Positions 20,280-30,134 of a DNA stretch of 64,000 bases are shown piece by piece. The DNA is taken from positions 620,001 to 684,000 of the forward strand of contig BPGT01000002.1 of assembly GCA_026003175.1 (NCBI GenBank), in the 5' to 3' direction. Both the position numbers and the translations under genes were made by a program. The notes under the pieces are model-generated. The model was not told where the DNA came from. It did not search any database and saw only the letters and a program-made list of their open reading frames with translations. Each line of letters starts with the position of its first letter. Position 1 is the first letter of the stretch. The stretch is from Armatimonadota bacterium (GTDB taxonomy: Bacteria; Armatimonadota; HRBIN16).

Positions 20280-21020
20280 TCACCTGCTCTGTTGCTTGCG
20301 CTGCCACTTGCCTTTCCACCACCCAAAGTCTCCCAAATCTACCCCGATGACGGGGTTCCATAGTCCTTTCGCCGCTTCCCAGTGCCCTCCATCACCAACC
20401 AGTGCCCGACGCAACTCGGATGTGTCGGTGTAACAGGCATGGATGATTGCCCAATCTAATCGGCGATTGCCGAGCGCTTGGGATATATCGGATGCGTCGA
20501 CAAAGCTACTTTCTTCACCTTCCTTTCCACCGTAAGGGGCAAGAGCACCTTCAAAAGCATTATGCCCAACAAAGGCGAACGCATGGACTTCTCGGCTACG
20601 TAGGGCAGAAAGCATCTCCTGCTTATTACATCGCCAATCCACTCTGACCTCATAACCTGCAGCGGAGAATTTACGCCTGAGAAGAGCAACGTCGCGACGT
20701 ACTCCCCAGTTCACAGCCCACTGGCTCCACCATTTATCTTTGATATCACCAACTGCAATAAAAGCGATTTTACGATGAGCGATAAAGGATGATTTTCTGC
20801 CGCTGTTGACCTGCCGCTTCGTGTCTCCACGCATTCCGTCGTCGAACGCGTTAATCGGGTCATTGCCTGCATACCGATACAGGTTCGGGTCGCCGGAGGC
20901 GGCGTCTATCGGGTCTCTCTGCAACCACCTTGCCGTGCGGGGGTCATACTCCCGGGCGCCGACATGGTACAAGCCGGTCGCTGAGATGTATTCGTACCCG
21001 TATGCCCCGTTCCAAGTGAA
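20280..21020 (-). CDS. RHS C-terminal tail with predicted caspase-like peptidase domain (module 4)
   Basis: The frame opens with RHS core ('FTWNGAYGYEYISATGLYHV', 'RTARWLQRDPIDAASGDPNL'); the normal 'DPSG' ending is replaced by 'AFDDGMRGD'. The unique domain follows: 'KIAFIAVGDIKD', 'DVALLRRKFSAAGYEVRVDW', 'MLSALRSREVHAFAFVGHNA' and 'RLDWAIIHACYTDTSELRRA'. The strand-GHN and strand-HACYTD pair matches the His and Cys dyad of clan CD (caspase/CHAT/C14) peptidases. Counted from the codon at 20972 these are His137 (20562-20564) and Cys180 (20433-20435). The assignment rests on motif and order of predicted strands. No start codon or promoter of its own is evident, so expression probably needs fusion to an rhs gene. 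Confidence 0.6.
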   Translation of the reverse strand, partial: FTWNGAYGYEYISATGLYHVGAREYDPRTARWLQRDPIDAASGDPNLYRYAGNDPINAFDDGMRGDTKRQVNSGRKSSFIAHRKIAFIAVGDIKDKWWSQWAVNWGVRRDVALLRRKFSAAGYEVRVDWRCNKQEMLSALRSREVHAFAFVGHNAFEGALAPYGGKEGEESSFVDASDISQALGNRRLDWAIIHACYTDTSELRRALVGDGGHWEAAKGLWNPVIGVDLGDFGWWKGKWQRKQQSR

Positions 21021-21117
21021 CCTTATCCGTTGCTTTCATCGTTCTCCGCGGAAACTTCTTCCGATTCGTCAGGTGAAAGAAGAGAGCAACTGGTACGCAC
21101 AGATCTGTATCAAATAG

Positions 21118-21732
21118 TCATTCTCTTGAAAAGATTGTTCCTTCGCGATGTGCCCATGCGACAGGGGGAGGCAATGACTGAATGTTGGCGACAACTCTTT
21201 CTCCCACAGCCAGCAAAGTGTAAGTTGTGAGTATACCTTTGCCCTCCCAGTAGGAGCGGCTCTCGTCAATCCCTATGAAGTCGTCAGCATCTTCGTCCAA
21301 AACCACAACAAAGCCATCGACCAGTTGCAGTAACTGCATTGCCTTTTCCAACAAGTCGGTTATATCCTTTACCGCAATAGGTGGGACGGGACAGGATTGC
21401 CAGCCTTTGTATGGAGTGAAAGCAGAATAACGCGGCAGATACAACCATCCTCGCCTGTGCCCTATCTGCCCGCCCACGGCTTTGATAAACTGAGTAAACT
21501 CCTGTTGTTGAGATTGTTCCCACTCGTAGCGCAACCATGCTCGCTTGCCTTGTTCAACCTCCGCCTGACGCTTTCGGAGAGCCTCCACCAGCGACTCATG
21601 GCTCTCCCAGTTAGAAAACGCGATATCATCATGGGAGACCCGTAGTGCATCCGCTATCTGATGGCGGATGTCCATTTCCTGTCTTTTGAACGTAGCCCGC
21701 TCGACCAATCGTTGCAATCTTTCAGATCGCAT
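21118..21732 (-). CDS. Putative immunity protein of RHS module 3
   Basis: This 204-residue protein has GGTAGGG upstream and starts five bases after the stop of the module 3 toxin. The N-terminal half is a charged helical region ('EALRKRQAEVEQGKRAWLRY'). The second half is mixed and acidic ('GFVVVLDEDADDFIGIDESR'). I do not recognise the family. The position strongly suggests the cognate immunity gene. Confidence 0.5.
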   Translation of the reverse strand: MRSERLQRLVERATFKRQEMDIRHQIADALRVSHDDIAFSNWESHESLVEALRKRQAEVEQGKRAWLRYEWEQSQQQEFTQFIKAVGGQIGHRRGWLYLPRYSAFTPYKGWQSCPVPPIAVKDITDLLEKAMQLLQLVDGFVVVLDEDADDFIGIDESRSYWEGKGILTTYTLLAVGERVVANIQSLPPPVAWAHREGTIFSRE

Positions 21733-21737
21733 CGTCC

Positions 21738-22506
21738 CTACCTCTTATATGGTACCTTTATTTTGTGGCGACCACCTCCGTATTTCGGAGAGCGCACACC
21801 ATAAGGATTTACCGTCTGACCCTCCTTGATTACTCCCACCTCCCAGTGAGGCAGAGGATGCAAAGCATCGGCTGGATGGTGCTGAACAACGACGGGAGAG
21901 CTACCCGGCTTTTCATACACATACCACCTATATTCGCCATGCGTTTTGCTCTGGAATGCAGGCTGCTGACACGTGGGTATCCCTGCCTGTCTCATCGCCT
22001 CACGACGCGCAGCGCGGGATGTCTCACAAATCGCCTCTTCGGAAGGACGTAATGCCCTGAGTGCTTTGCTGCCTGTGCGCTCATATAATACCACATGAGA
22101 GATATCCCGGGCGCGCTTGACCCACCGACCGGCTTTGGCAATATCGCCCAATATCGGAATAACGCCTACACCAGAGATGGCGGCGTTCGTCCAGTCACCT
22201 TCCAGCGCATACAGCCCAGCGTTGAGGAGGTCTGCCAGTTCGCCGATGCCCGGATACAACCCGATCAGGTCTAACCCGCCGTGTATCCACTGTGGTGCAT
22301 AGCCCGATGGGTCTACTTGGTTGACGGGGTCATTCCCACAATACCGATACAGGTTCGGGTCGCCACTGGCGACGTCTATCGGGTCTCTTTGCAGCCACCT
22401 TGCCGTGCGGGGGGCGTACTCCCGTGCGCCGATATGGTATAAGCCTATCGCCGCGTTCCAGAGCGAGGAGACGAAGCTACTGCCAGCCTGCTCTCCACTG
22501 CTACTG
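21738..22506 (-). CDS. RHS C-terminal toxin tail (module 3), putative nuclease
   Basis: The frame is open from about 22506. It reads a degenerate core ('LWNAAIGLYHIGAREYAPRT'), then 'DPNLYRYCGNDPVNQVDPSG' and a pre-toxin region 'YPGIGELADLLNAGLYALEG' with 'AAISGVGVIPILGDIAKAGR', a linker common in polymorphic toxins. The C-terminal 100 residues contain 'RREAMRQAGIPTCQQPAFQS', 'VVVQHHPADALHPLPHWEVG' and 'GVRSPKYGGGRHKI'. The His-rich core recalls the HNH/endonuclease VII (SHH-like) toxin fold, but this is a weak call. There is no own start codon with a ribosome-binding site. Confidence 0.55.
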
Positions 22507-22530
22507 CATCACTACACCGCAACCCACCCC

Positions 22531-23394
22531 CTACTCAAACCGAACAGGCAACGGCGATCCGCTAAATGCGTCCACCTTCGCCTCCTTCAGGGCACGGTAT
22601 ATCTCCTGAGAGACCACCACCAACTTGTGCGCACCGTGACCCCAACCAAACCACTCCCGCGTATACGCCAAACCAGAAACCGGCTTCTCTACCAATACAG
22701 GCAGTTTATACCGAATGAAACGCTCCTCCCGCTCGGGACGTAGCATAAACTTCAACCGACCGCACTCCCAGCACTGCCTGCCATACAACCCCGTCGTGTC
22801 CAAGCCCACCTCCTCCTCTATCACCACCTGAACCACACTCTGCAACTCCTGACCACGACGGTTCAACACGGGCAAACAGCGAAAACCGCGAGGTGCAAAC
22901 ACCGCCTCCCACACGCGAGGACGCACAAACACCGGGTCGTGTTCCCACAGCACGGTGAAAATCTCGGCACGACATCTGGGTTCGCCAGCCAGACGGAACG
23001 GCGCTTTCTGCTTCCTGCCGATACCACACTCCTCGCAGTAGTTGCTCAGGTCGTAGGTGATCTTCATGTATGCGAAGTCGTCCTCGGGCTGGGGGTATCC
23101 GTGCTCTATCATGTTCAGCTTCAGATACTGGGCACTGTCCAACTCTTCTGGGTCGAATTCTGGGTAGGCACGACCGGATGCCAAATCGCCCCACTGTAGC
23201 AGTTTCTCTATCAACTGCTCAAACTGCGGGTGGTCATCTGCAATGTCCACGAAGCAATCTACACCTCCGAATTCTCCTTCTCCGTAGTCGGTACAATGCC
23301 ATCGCAGTTTTTTGCCCCGCTTGGGCAGCGATTGCAGGAACTGCTTCTGCTCTTCAGTTGGGTTCTGGATGTGAACACTTTGCCACATGCGCAT
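22531..23394 (-). CDS. Double-CXXCG motif immunity protein (SitI6-type)
   Basis: The start is set at ATG 23394, which overlaps the stop of the module 2 toxin as TGATG; the longer frame has no support. The 287-residue protein has two CXXCG motifs, 'YCEECGIGRKQKAPFRLAGE' and 'RQCWECGRLKFM', spaced over 110 residues. Between them are 'VLWEHDPVFVRPRVWEAVF' and 'VVQVVIEEEVGLDTTG'. This is the pattern of the double-CXXCG family known from Myxococcus SitI6-type immunity proteins. The coupling to an HNH-like toxin tail gives direct genetic support for an immunity role. Confidence 0.75.
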   Translation of the reverse strand: MRMWQSVHIQNPTEEQKQFLQSLPKRGKKLRWHCTDYGEGEFGGVDCFVDIADDHPQFEQLIEKLLQWGDLASGRAYPEFDPEELDSAQYLKLNMIEHGYPQPEDDFAYMKITYDLSNYCEECGIGRKQKAPFRLAGEPRCRAEIFTVLWEHDPVFVRPRVWEAVFAPRGFRCLPVLNRRGQELQSVVQVVIEEEVGLDTTGLYGRQCWECGRLKFMLRPEREERFIRYKLPVLVEKPVSGLAYTREWFGWGHGAHKLVVVSQEIYRALKEAKVDAFSGSPLPVRFE

Positions 23395-24140
23395 CAGCGT
23401 AACTTCCCCCTCTCTCGTAAGAACTTTTCTATCTGTTCCACCCATTCGGGATGGTCTGCGTAGATTTTACGTGCCCAATCCAGTATCTTCTCTGCCGTAA
23501 CGCCATAGGGGCCTTGGTCACCTTTCTTCCGGTAGGGTTGTTGCTCGCGCCACCGATTGGTAATTTTCCGATGTTCACTGCATTCCAGAGGCACCGAGGG
23601 GATCTCGTTTTGATCCAGCTCCAGCTCTCTAGCGAACCGCTTCTCTATCAGGTGGTGAATTTCATACGCGCCTCTGTTGCTGATTTTCTTCATCTCTTTC
23701 ACCCATTCCTTGTAGGGCAGGATTCTCCTGAGGTCTACCGCTACACCGCCGCGGGCAACCAGTTTGGCTGCTCTGGCGATGATGCGTCCGCCTTTCGCCG
23801 TATCGCCAACGCCAGGGATGACTGATGCAGCGGAGATACCTGCATTAAGCGGATCGCCTTCGGTCAGATACAGCACCGCATTGGTAAGGTCTGCCAGTTC
23901 TCCAATAGCAGGCACACACCCCGCAATGTCCAGTACCCCATGAAGCCATTCGGGGGCAGTGCCGGTGGGGTCGGCGATGTGGACGGGGTTGTTCAGGCAA
24001 TAAAGGTAGAGGTTGGGATGTCCACCCGCCACATCAATCGGGTCTCTTTGCAGCCACCGTGCGGTGCGTGGGTCGTACTCGCGTGCGCCGACGTGGTATA
24101 AGCCTGTGGCTGGGTTGTATGCGTACCCGTACGTGCTGTT
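23394..24140 (-). CDS. RHS C-terminal toxin tail with HNH-like nuclease domain (module 2)
   Basis: Just upstream, the core Trp codon in the conserved 'FTWN' is TAG (24141-24143). The frame is open after it: 'YHVGAREYDPRTARWLQRDP', 'YLYCLNNPVHIADPTG'. The pre-toxin region is 'AIGELADLTNAVLYLTEGDP' and 'AASVIPGVGDTAKGGRI'. The C-terminal domain has 'RGAYEIHHLIEKRFARELEL' and 'IPSVPLECSEHRKITNRWRE', matching HNH/HHH-type nuclease toxins with paired histidines followed by a late His. The stop overlaps the double-CXXCG immunity start. As the nonsense codon and missing RHS body show, this is an orphan tail. Confidence 0.65.
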   Translation of the reverse strand, partial: NSTYGYAYNPATGLYHVGAREYDPRTARWLQRDPIDVAGGHPNLYLYCLNNPVHIADPTGTAPEWLHGVLDIAGCVPAIGELADLTNAVLYLTEGDPLNAGISAASVIPGVGDTAKGGRIIARAAKLVARGGVAVDLRRILPYKEWVKEMKKISNRGAYEIHHLIEKRFARELELDQNEIPSVPLECSEHRKITNRWREQQPYRKKGDQGPYGVTAEKILDWARKIYADHPEWVEQIEKFLRERGKLR

Positions 24141-24183
24141 CTAAGTGAAATGATTGGGGGTTGGTCTCCGCGTGAGCGTTGAG

Positions 24184-24993
24184 CTATCGCTCCAAACGCG
24201 CCACCACCTTCTCCACCATCTTGCGAAACTCGCCTTGACCCCGCTTCGCCATCCGCTCCGCAAAACGCGCCAATATCGCCTCCCGCGCCTCGCGCACCTT
24301 CAAACGCGCCAACCCACGCGCCGCCTCTAACGCCAACCCATCGTCAAAATCCTGCAACAACTCCAGCAACAACGCGCGCAGCCCTTCAGGACGAAAGCGA
24401 ACCACAGCAGGTAAAACGATATAACGAGCCGAGCCGTAGCGTGGGTCGCTCACAATCTCCAACAGGTGGGGCAGGTCTTCCCGCTACGCCAGATACCCAA
24501 TCGCGTTCCCAAAAGCGTAGAGCAAACTCTCCCACGGAGCCAGCGTGCGAAGGCGACGCTGCATCTCCACGGGCAGTTCGTCAAAATCGCCCAGATAAGC
24601 GTGAGTCTCTGAAAGGCGTTGGTACTCCCGCGCCAGTTCTGCGTTCCACGGCACTTGCTTGAGCTGTTCTATCAACACCGAGTTGGCAATCCCCTGTGCC
24701 TCCTTCACGGTTAGGGCTCTTGTCAGCATCTCTTTCACCCGAGGATGCTTGACCTGAGGGAGGAGCGCAACAAGGGTGGGAATGACCTCAGGGTACGAAA
24801 GCCGCGTATTGACAAGTGCGTCTAGCGGCAAGAGTGGTTCCGTTTGCCAGGGAGCGCGTGCCTCTGTTTCATACTGGATAATCTCTTGCACTCTGGGAAA
24901 CTGCTCCAGCACACGGTCGACCTTTTCGTACTCGCTTTGGCGCAGTTGTTCATTAAGTGCTAGCTCCAGCATCGGTTCATCAATCGGTTCCAT
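24184..24993 (-). pseudogene. HEAT-like putative immunity protein with in-frame amber codon
   Basis: The start is ATG 24993, with GAGGTG five bases upstream (a GTG at 24999 is also in frame). The frame runs 'EPIDEPMLELALNEQLRQSE', 'TRLSYPEVIPTLVALLPQVK' and 'PWESLLYAFGNAIGYLA', then TAG at 24484-24486. It continues in the same frame: 'REDLPHLLEIVSDPRYGSAR', 'LLLELLQDFDDGLALEAARG' and 'LARLKVREAREAILARFAER' to TAG/TGA at 24184. Both halves are helical repeats of HEAT type and belong together. It follows a toxin-tail remnant (25003-25137) by nine bases, the usual place of an immunity gene. A single nonsense mutation or base error is likely. Confidence 0.6.
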
Positions 24994-25002
24994 CGTCACA
25001 CC

Positions 25003-25137
25003 TCATAGTATGGGCTTGTGGATGATTCTACCCTGTCGGATGAGGTCTTGCAGTCGTTTATCCAACACCGTGTTGCGCCGAGTGATGAGTATACATGATT
25101 GCCACCACTCACTGCAGTAGGATTCAAACGGGGAAAT
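25003..25137 (-). pseudogene. C-terminal scrap of a lost RHS toxin
   Basis: A frame ending at TGA 25003-25005 reads 'PFESYCSEWWQSCILITRRN' and 'TVLDKRLQDLIRQGRIIHKP', plausible coding sequence of about 43 codons without a start. It lies directly before the HEAT-type gene. The rest of the toxin is missing. No domain can be named. Confidence 0.35.
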
Positions 25138-25440
25138 CTAAACGTGTTCGCTATCTGCCGATTCGATTCTCGTGATAGCCGCCAGAATTAGTTGACGAAG
25201 ATCCTCTTCGCCGAAAAACGAGGGACTTTCTCTACGCCACTCTTCGTGGGGTTCATAGTAATCAAGGTCGACTGCAAGTTCGTCAAGAATATCCCAGATC
25301 CGTCGCTCGCTTGGTGCTATCTCGTGCTCACTGGTCTCCCACACGAACTGCTGAAACCTTTTTATCCTTTCGGTGCGTTTGTTGGGATCCTCGATCGCTT
25401 GCCTAAGCAACTCTATTAGCATTTCCAACTTTGGACTCAT
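25138..25440 (-). CDS. Putative immunity protein of RHS module 1
   Basis: This 100-residue acidic protein starts 33 bases after the module 1 toxin stop. It is helical, with 'LLRQAIEDPNKRTERIKRFQ', 'RRIWDILDELAVDLDYYEPH' and 'FFGEEDLRQLILAAITRIES'. The 'ILDELAxDLDYYEP' block is familiar from small immunity-like proteins in toxin loci, but I cannot name the family. The role comes from position after a DUF4258-like RNase tail. Confidence 0.5.
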   Translation of the reverse strand: MSPKLEMLIELLRQAIEDPNKRTERIKRFQQFVWETSEHEIAPSERRIWDILDELAVDLDYYEPHEEWRRESPSFFGEEDLRQLILAAITRIESADSEHV

Positions 25441-25473
25441 CGCAGTCCCCCCCGTAGGATTTTACCTATCAGG

Positions 25474-26337
25474 CTATCGGCACTGTGTGGACTGATAGCG
25501 CTTCGTCAGCCTACGTGTGACAAAAGCGGTACTGACTTCACCAGTGACAGGATTACGCCCCACCACGAGATGTTTTCCGCTAGCCATTCCATGTTCGAGA
25601 ACATGGTTGATTGTCTTCGTTTTGGGATCCCAGAACTGCTTACCCCGTTCTATAGCTTTTCGCACCATCGCTGGAGTAATCCCGCGTTCAGATAGACGCT
25701 CCAGCGCATGTTTAGAGAAAACAAGACGCGGCGACAAAGTGGTAGATGCGCGCACTCCTTGAGAGGCAACCACCTCATCCCCTGGAACCACAGCGGAAAA
25801 CCCTGCCAGCAGTAAGGCGCCGCCCCACAAAGTGGCATCCCCAGCCAACTGCCATCCCGACGCCTGACCGCAGTCATAAAGCCCCGCTGTCGTACCGAAC
25901 CGCTCCGTCAAACCGAACATCAAGTTCTGATCCACCCACTGGCTCAGCCCGCCCATTCCGCTCATGTACCACTGTTTGAGGTCTTGCCAGAGGTCTAAGC
26001 CAGAGGGGTCTGCCAGATTAACGGGGTCGTTGAGACAGTAGCGATACAGGTTCGGGTCGCCTGAAGCCGCGTCTATCGGGTCTCTTTGCAGCCACCTTGC
26101 CGTGCGCGGGTCGTACTCCCGTGCGCCCACATGGTATAAGCCTGTCGCAGGCGTCCACTCATAACCCGCTGCCCCGTTCCAGCGGAAGGGGTTGAAGGCG
26201 GTGCCAGCCTGCTCTATCGGGTTGCCCCAGGCGTCGTAACCGTAGCGGTCGGTGATGTTGCCTGAACTGTCAAGGAGCAAACGGGTGTGACCCAGACCAT
26301 CCATCACATCATACCGCGTTCCTGCCGGGGAGCGCAA
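25474..26337 (-). CDS. RHS C-terminal toxin tail with DUF4258-like domain (module 1)
   Basis: This is the longest core remnant: 'YDVMDGLGHTRLLLDSSGNI', 'AWGNPIEQAGTAFNPFRWNG', 'GAREYDPRTARWLQRDPIDA', 'RYCLNDPVNLADPSGLD'. A linker region follows, then the C-terminal domain 'SPRLVFSKHALERLSERGIT', 'PAMVRKAIERGKQFWDPKTK' and 'LVVGRNPVTGEVSTAFVTRR'. The 'HALERLSERGI' helix and following strands fit DUF4258, a predicted RNase (BECR-like) fold. An in-frame TGA lies five codons upstream of the first TTG, and gyrB ends only 30 bases further on. So the RHS body is absent, and translation from its own start is doubtful. Confidence 0.65.
   Translation of the reverse strand: MRSPAGTRYDVMDGLGHTRLLLDSSGNITDRYGYDAWGNPIEQAGTAFNPFRWNGAAGYEWTPATGLYHVGAREYDPRTARWLQRDPIDAASGDPNLYRYCLNDPVNLADPSGLDLWQDLKQWYMSGMGGLSQWVDQNLMFGLTERFGTTAGLYDCGQASGWQLAGDATLWGGALLLAGFSAVVPGDEVVASQGVRASTTLSPRLVFSKHALERLSERGITPAMVRKAIERGKQFWDPKTKTINHVLEHGMASGKHLVVGRNPVTGEVSTAFVTRRLTKRYQSTQCR
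26154..26320 (-). repeat. RHS core direct repeat, copy in module 1
   Basis: Partner of 19206-19372; 165 of 167 positions agree by eye, with no gaps. The shorter core part around 'RTARWLQRDPID' recurs in modules 1 to 6. Confidence 0.85.
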
Positions 26338-26366
26338 GTCGATGCGGGTTCAAGGGCACTGGGCTG

Positions 26367-28487
<2,121 letters not shown>

Positions 28488-28673
28488 ATACTGGGGAGAT
28501 GCCACGTGTGTTGTACGAGATCGCTTCGGTACTTTGTGCCTCGCAATGACACGGTGTGCCTGTGAGAATGAGCGAAGTACCTCTCGGTTTTTCGCCTTCA
28601 GCCAGCAGGAGCGGTATAGCGCAACTGCGAATCAGGGGAGTGCAAGTAGGATAGTTAGAGGCGGCGGGAAACG

Positions 28674-29882
28674 GTGAGAACAGCGTTTTACATGCTCGGC
28701 TGGTTGCTTCTGGCAATACAAGTTTCGGCACAACCCGTACCAGAGGAGTGGTTTCAGTATCCGCCCCAGCCGGTGCAAGCAGGAGTGCAACTGCTTAGCA
28801 CGACAGAGCAGAATACCCATCTGCTCGTCAGGTTCCCTAGCCTGATCCAGAGCACCGATTATCCACAAAACGGCACGGTGTACGCAGAGGTGTTTATCCC
28901 ACATGGAAACCAGAAGATGCCTGCGGTGATTATCCTGCATTCGTGGGGTGTGCAGAAGCCGGATATCGAACTCTCACTGGCGAGGACGCTGGCAAGACGC
29001 GGTTTTGTTACTGCGGTAATGACCTTGCCCTATCACATCCAGCGTACACCCAGCGGCTACTTGAGCGGAGAACTGATGATTGTGCCCGACGCCCGGCAAA
29101 TGCGCGACACCATGCGCCAGGCGGCTCTGGATACCATGCGCTTGATAGACTGGCTGCAATCCCAGCCACAAGTAGCCCCGGACAAGGTGGGCATTGTGGG
29201 CATCAGCCTGGGAGCGATTGTGAGCGCGCTGGTGTTGGGGGTGGAAAAGCGGGTGCAGGCAGGCGTACTGATACTGGGAGGGGCAAACCTGGCGCACATC
29301 TTGTGGCGAAGTCCGCTCACTATGAATGTGCGTAGTGAATTGCGCAGCAAAGGCTTTACCTACGAGAGCCTTCGCGAAGAGATGACTTCTGTAGAGCCGC
29401 TGACTTTTCTACATGCACAGTATGGCAACCGCGTGCTGATGGTGAACGGAAGATTTGACCTGGTGATACCCCGTGAAGACGCTCTTGCCCTGCGCCACGC
29501 TTTGGGTGACGGTCCCATCTTGTGGCTAAACACAGGGCATTACGGTCCCGCGCTGGTACGAGGCGCGCTGTTTAGAGTGGTCGAGCGGTTTCTGGTCTCG
29601 CAGCTGCAAGGTGGCGCAGAAACGTTTATCCTGCCTGAAACCCTCCATGAACCTACCCTCCGTATTGGCTTGCTTTACAGCGGAGCGTGGGGAGCACGAG
29701 TTAGCGCAGCGGTAGATGTGTGGCGCTGGGAGCGCGAGGGCAAAGCAGGGGTAGCTTTACAGGCTTCTCCGCGCAACGTCTCGGTGCTGGTGGGTTTCCG
29801 TCCCCTTTCGCCGCTACATGTGGGCATCGAGTTCTCTTCGCGAACCCCCTCAGGTTATATTTTGTTCCACTTCGTATTGTAG
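28674..29882 (+). CDS. Exported alpha/beta hydrolase (dienelactone hydrolase-like)
   Basis: This 402-residue protein starts at GTG 28674 with a signal peptide ('FYMLGWLLLAIQVSAQ'). The alpha/beta hydrolase core shows 'MPAVIILHSWG', the lid-side 'TLARRGFVTAVMTLPYHIQR', the nucleophile elbow 'VGIVGISLGAIVSAL' (Ser near residue 179), the acid in 'VNGRFDLVIPRED' and the base in 'LNTGHYGPAL'. It would hydrolyse esters in the periplasm; the substrate is unknown. A C-terminal part of about 90 residues has beta character. It stands alone between gyrB (divergent) and the dcw cluster. Confidence 0.7.
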   Translation: MRTAFYMLGWLLLAIQVSAQPVPEEWFQYPPQPVQAGVQLLSTTEQNTHLLVRFPSLIQSTDYPQNGTVYAEVFIPHGNQKMPAVIILHSWGVQKPDIELSLARTLARRGFVTAVMTLPYHIQRTPSGYLSGELMIVPDARQMRDTMRQAALDTMRLIDWLQSQPQVAPDKVGIVGISLGAIVSALVLGVEKRVQAGVLILGGANLAHILWRSPLTMNVRSELRSKGFTYESLREEMTSVEPLTFLHAQYGNRVLMVNGRFDLVIPREDALALRHALGDGPILWLNTGHYGPALVRGALFRVVERFLVSQLQGGAETFILPETLHEPTLRIGLLYSGAWGARVSAAVDVWRWEREGKAGVALQASPRNVSVLVGFRPLSPLHVGIEFSSRTPSGYILFHFVL

Positions 29883-29972
29883 ACCCGCCGTTGTAACGAC
29901 TCGGCAGAAGCCTCCTCTCTAAGCAGTAATACTCCACGCATAAATGTCTACATATAGTGGTCTCCCAAAAAT

Positions 29973-29994
29973 TTTTCTCAAAATATTGAGAAAA
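29973..29994. repeat. AT-rich inverted repeat upstream of the dcw promoter
   Basis: TTTTCTCAA, loop AATA, TTGAGAAAA: a perfect nine-base stem ending 14 bases before the -35 of the dcw promoter. It could be a protein-binding site or the terminator of the hydrolase gene (about 90 bases past its stop, no GC stem). Confidence 0.45.
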
Positions 29995-30008
29995 TGCCTC
30001 GAAAACCG

Positions 30009-30038
30009 TTGACAAGCCTGCCCCTTATTTTTTACAAT
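30009..30038 (+). promoter_or_regulatory. Promoter of the division and cell-wall (dcw) cluster
   Basis: TTGACA (30009-30014), 18-base spacer, TACAAT (30033-30038). Transcription should begin near 30045, directly before the GTGGA repeats. Confidence 0.75.
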
Positions 30039-30050
30039 ATGAGCAACCGG

Positions 30051-30088
30051 GTGGATGTTGGGTGGATAGTAGGTGGAAGGATAGTGGA
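30051..30088 (+). promoter_or_regulatory. Candidate MraZ operator: four GTGGA repeats at 11-bp spacing
   Basis: GTGGA occurs at 30051, 30062, 30073 and 30084, an exact 11-base period, just after the predicted transcription start. MraZ in other bacteria binds short G-rich direct repeats (TGGGN type, about one helical turn apart) in front of its own gene. Autoregulation of the cluster is inferred. Confidence 0.65.
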
Positions 30089-30134
30089 GGAACAGGCTCC
30101 AGACAAGCAGTTTCAGCAGCAGCTGGTGGAGGCA

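Noticed and set aside
19075-26340. Recurring RHS core segments as an insertion sequence
   Set aside because: They encode the RHS core in frame next to different toxin ends and have no terminal inverted repeats or transposase.
29994-30134. N-terminal extension of MraZ
   Set aside because: It covers the promoter -10 box and the GTGGA repeats, so it cannot be in the transcript as coding sequence.
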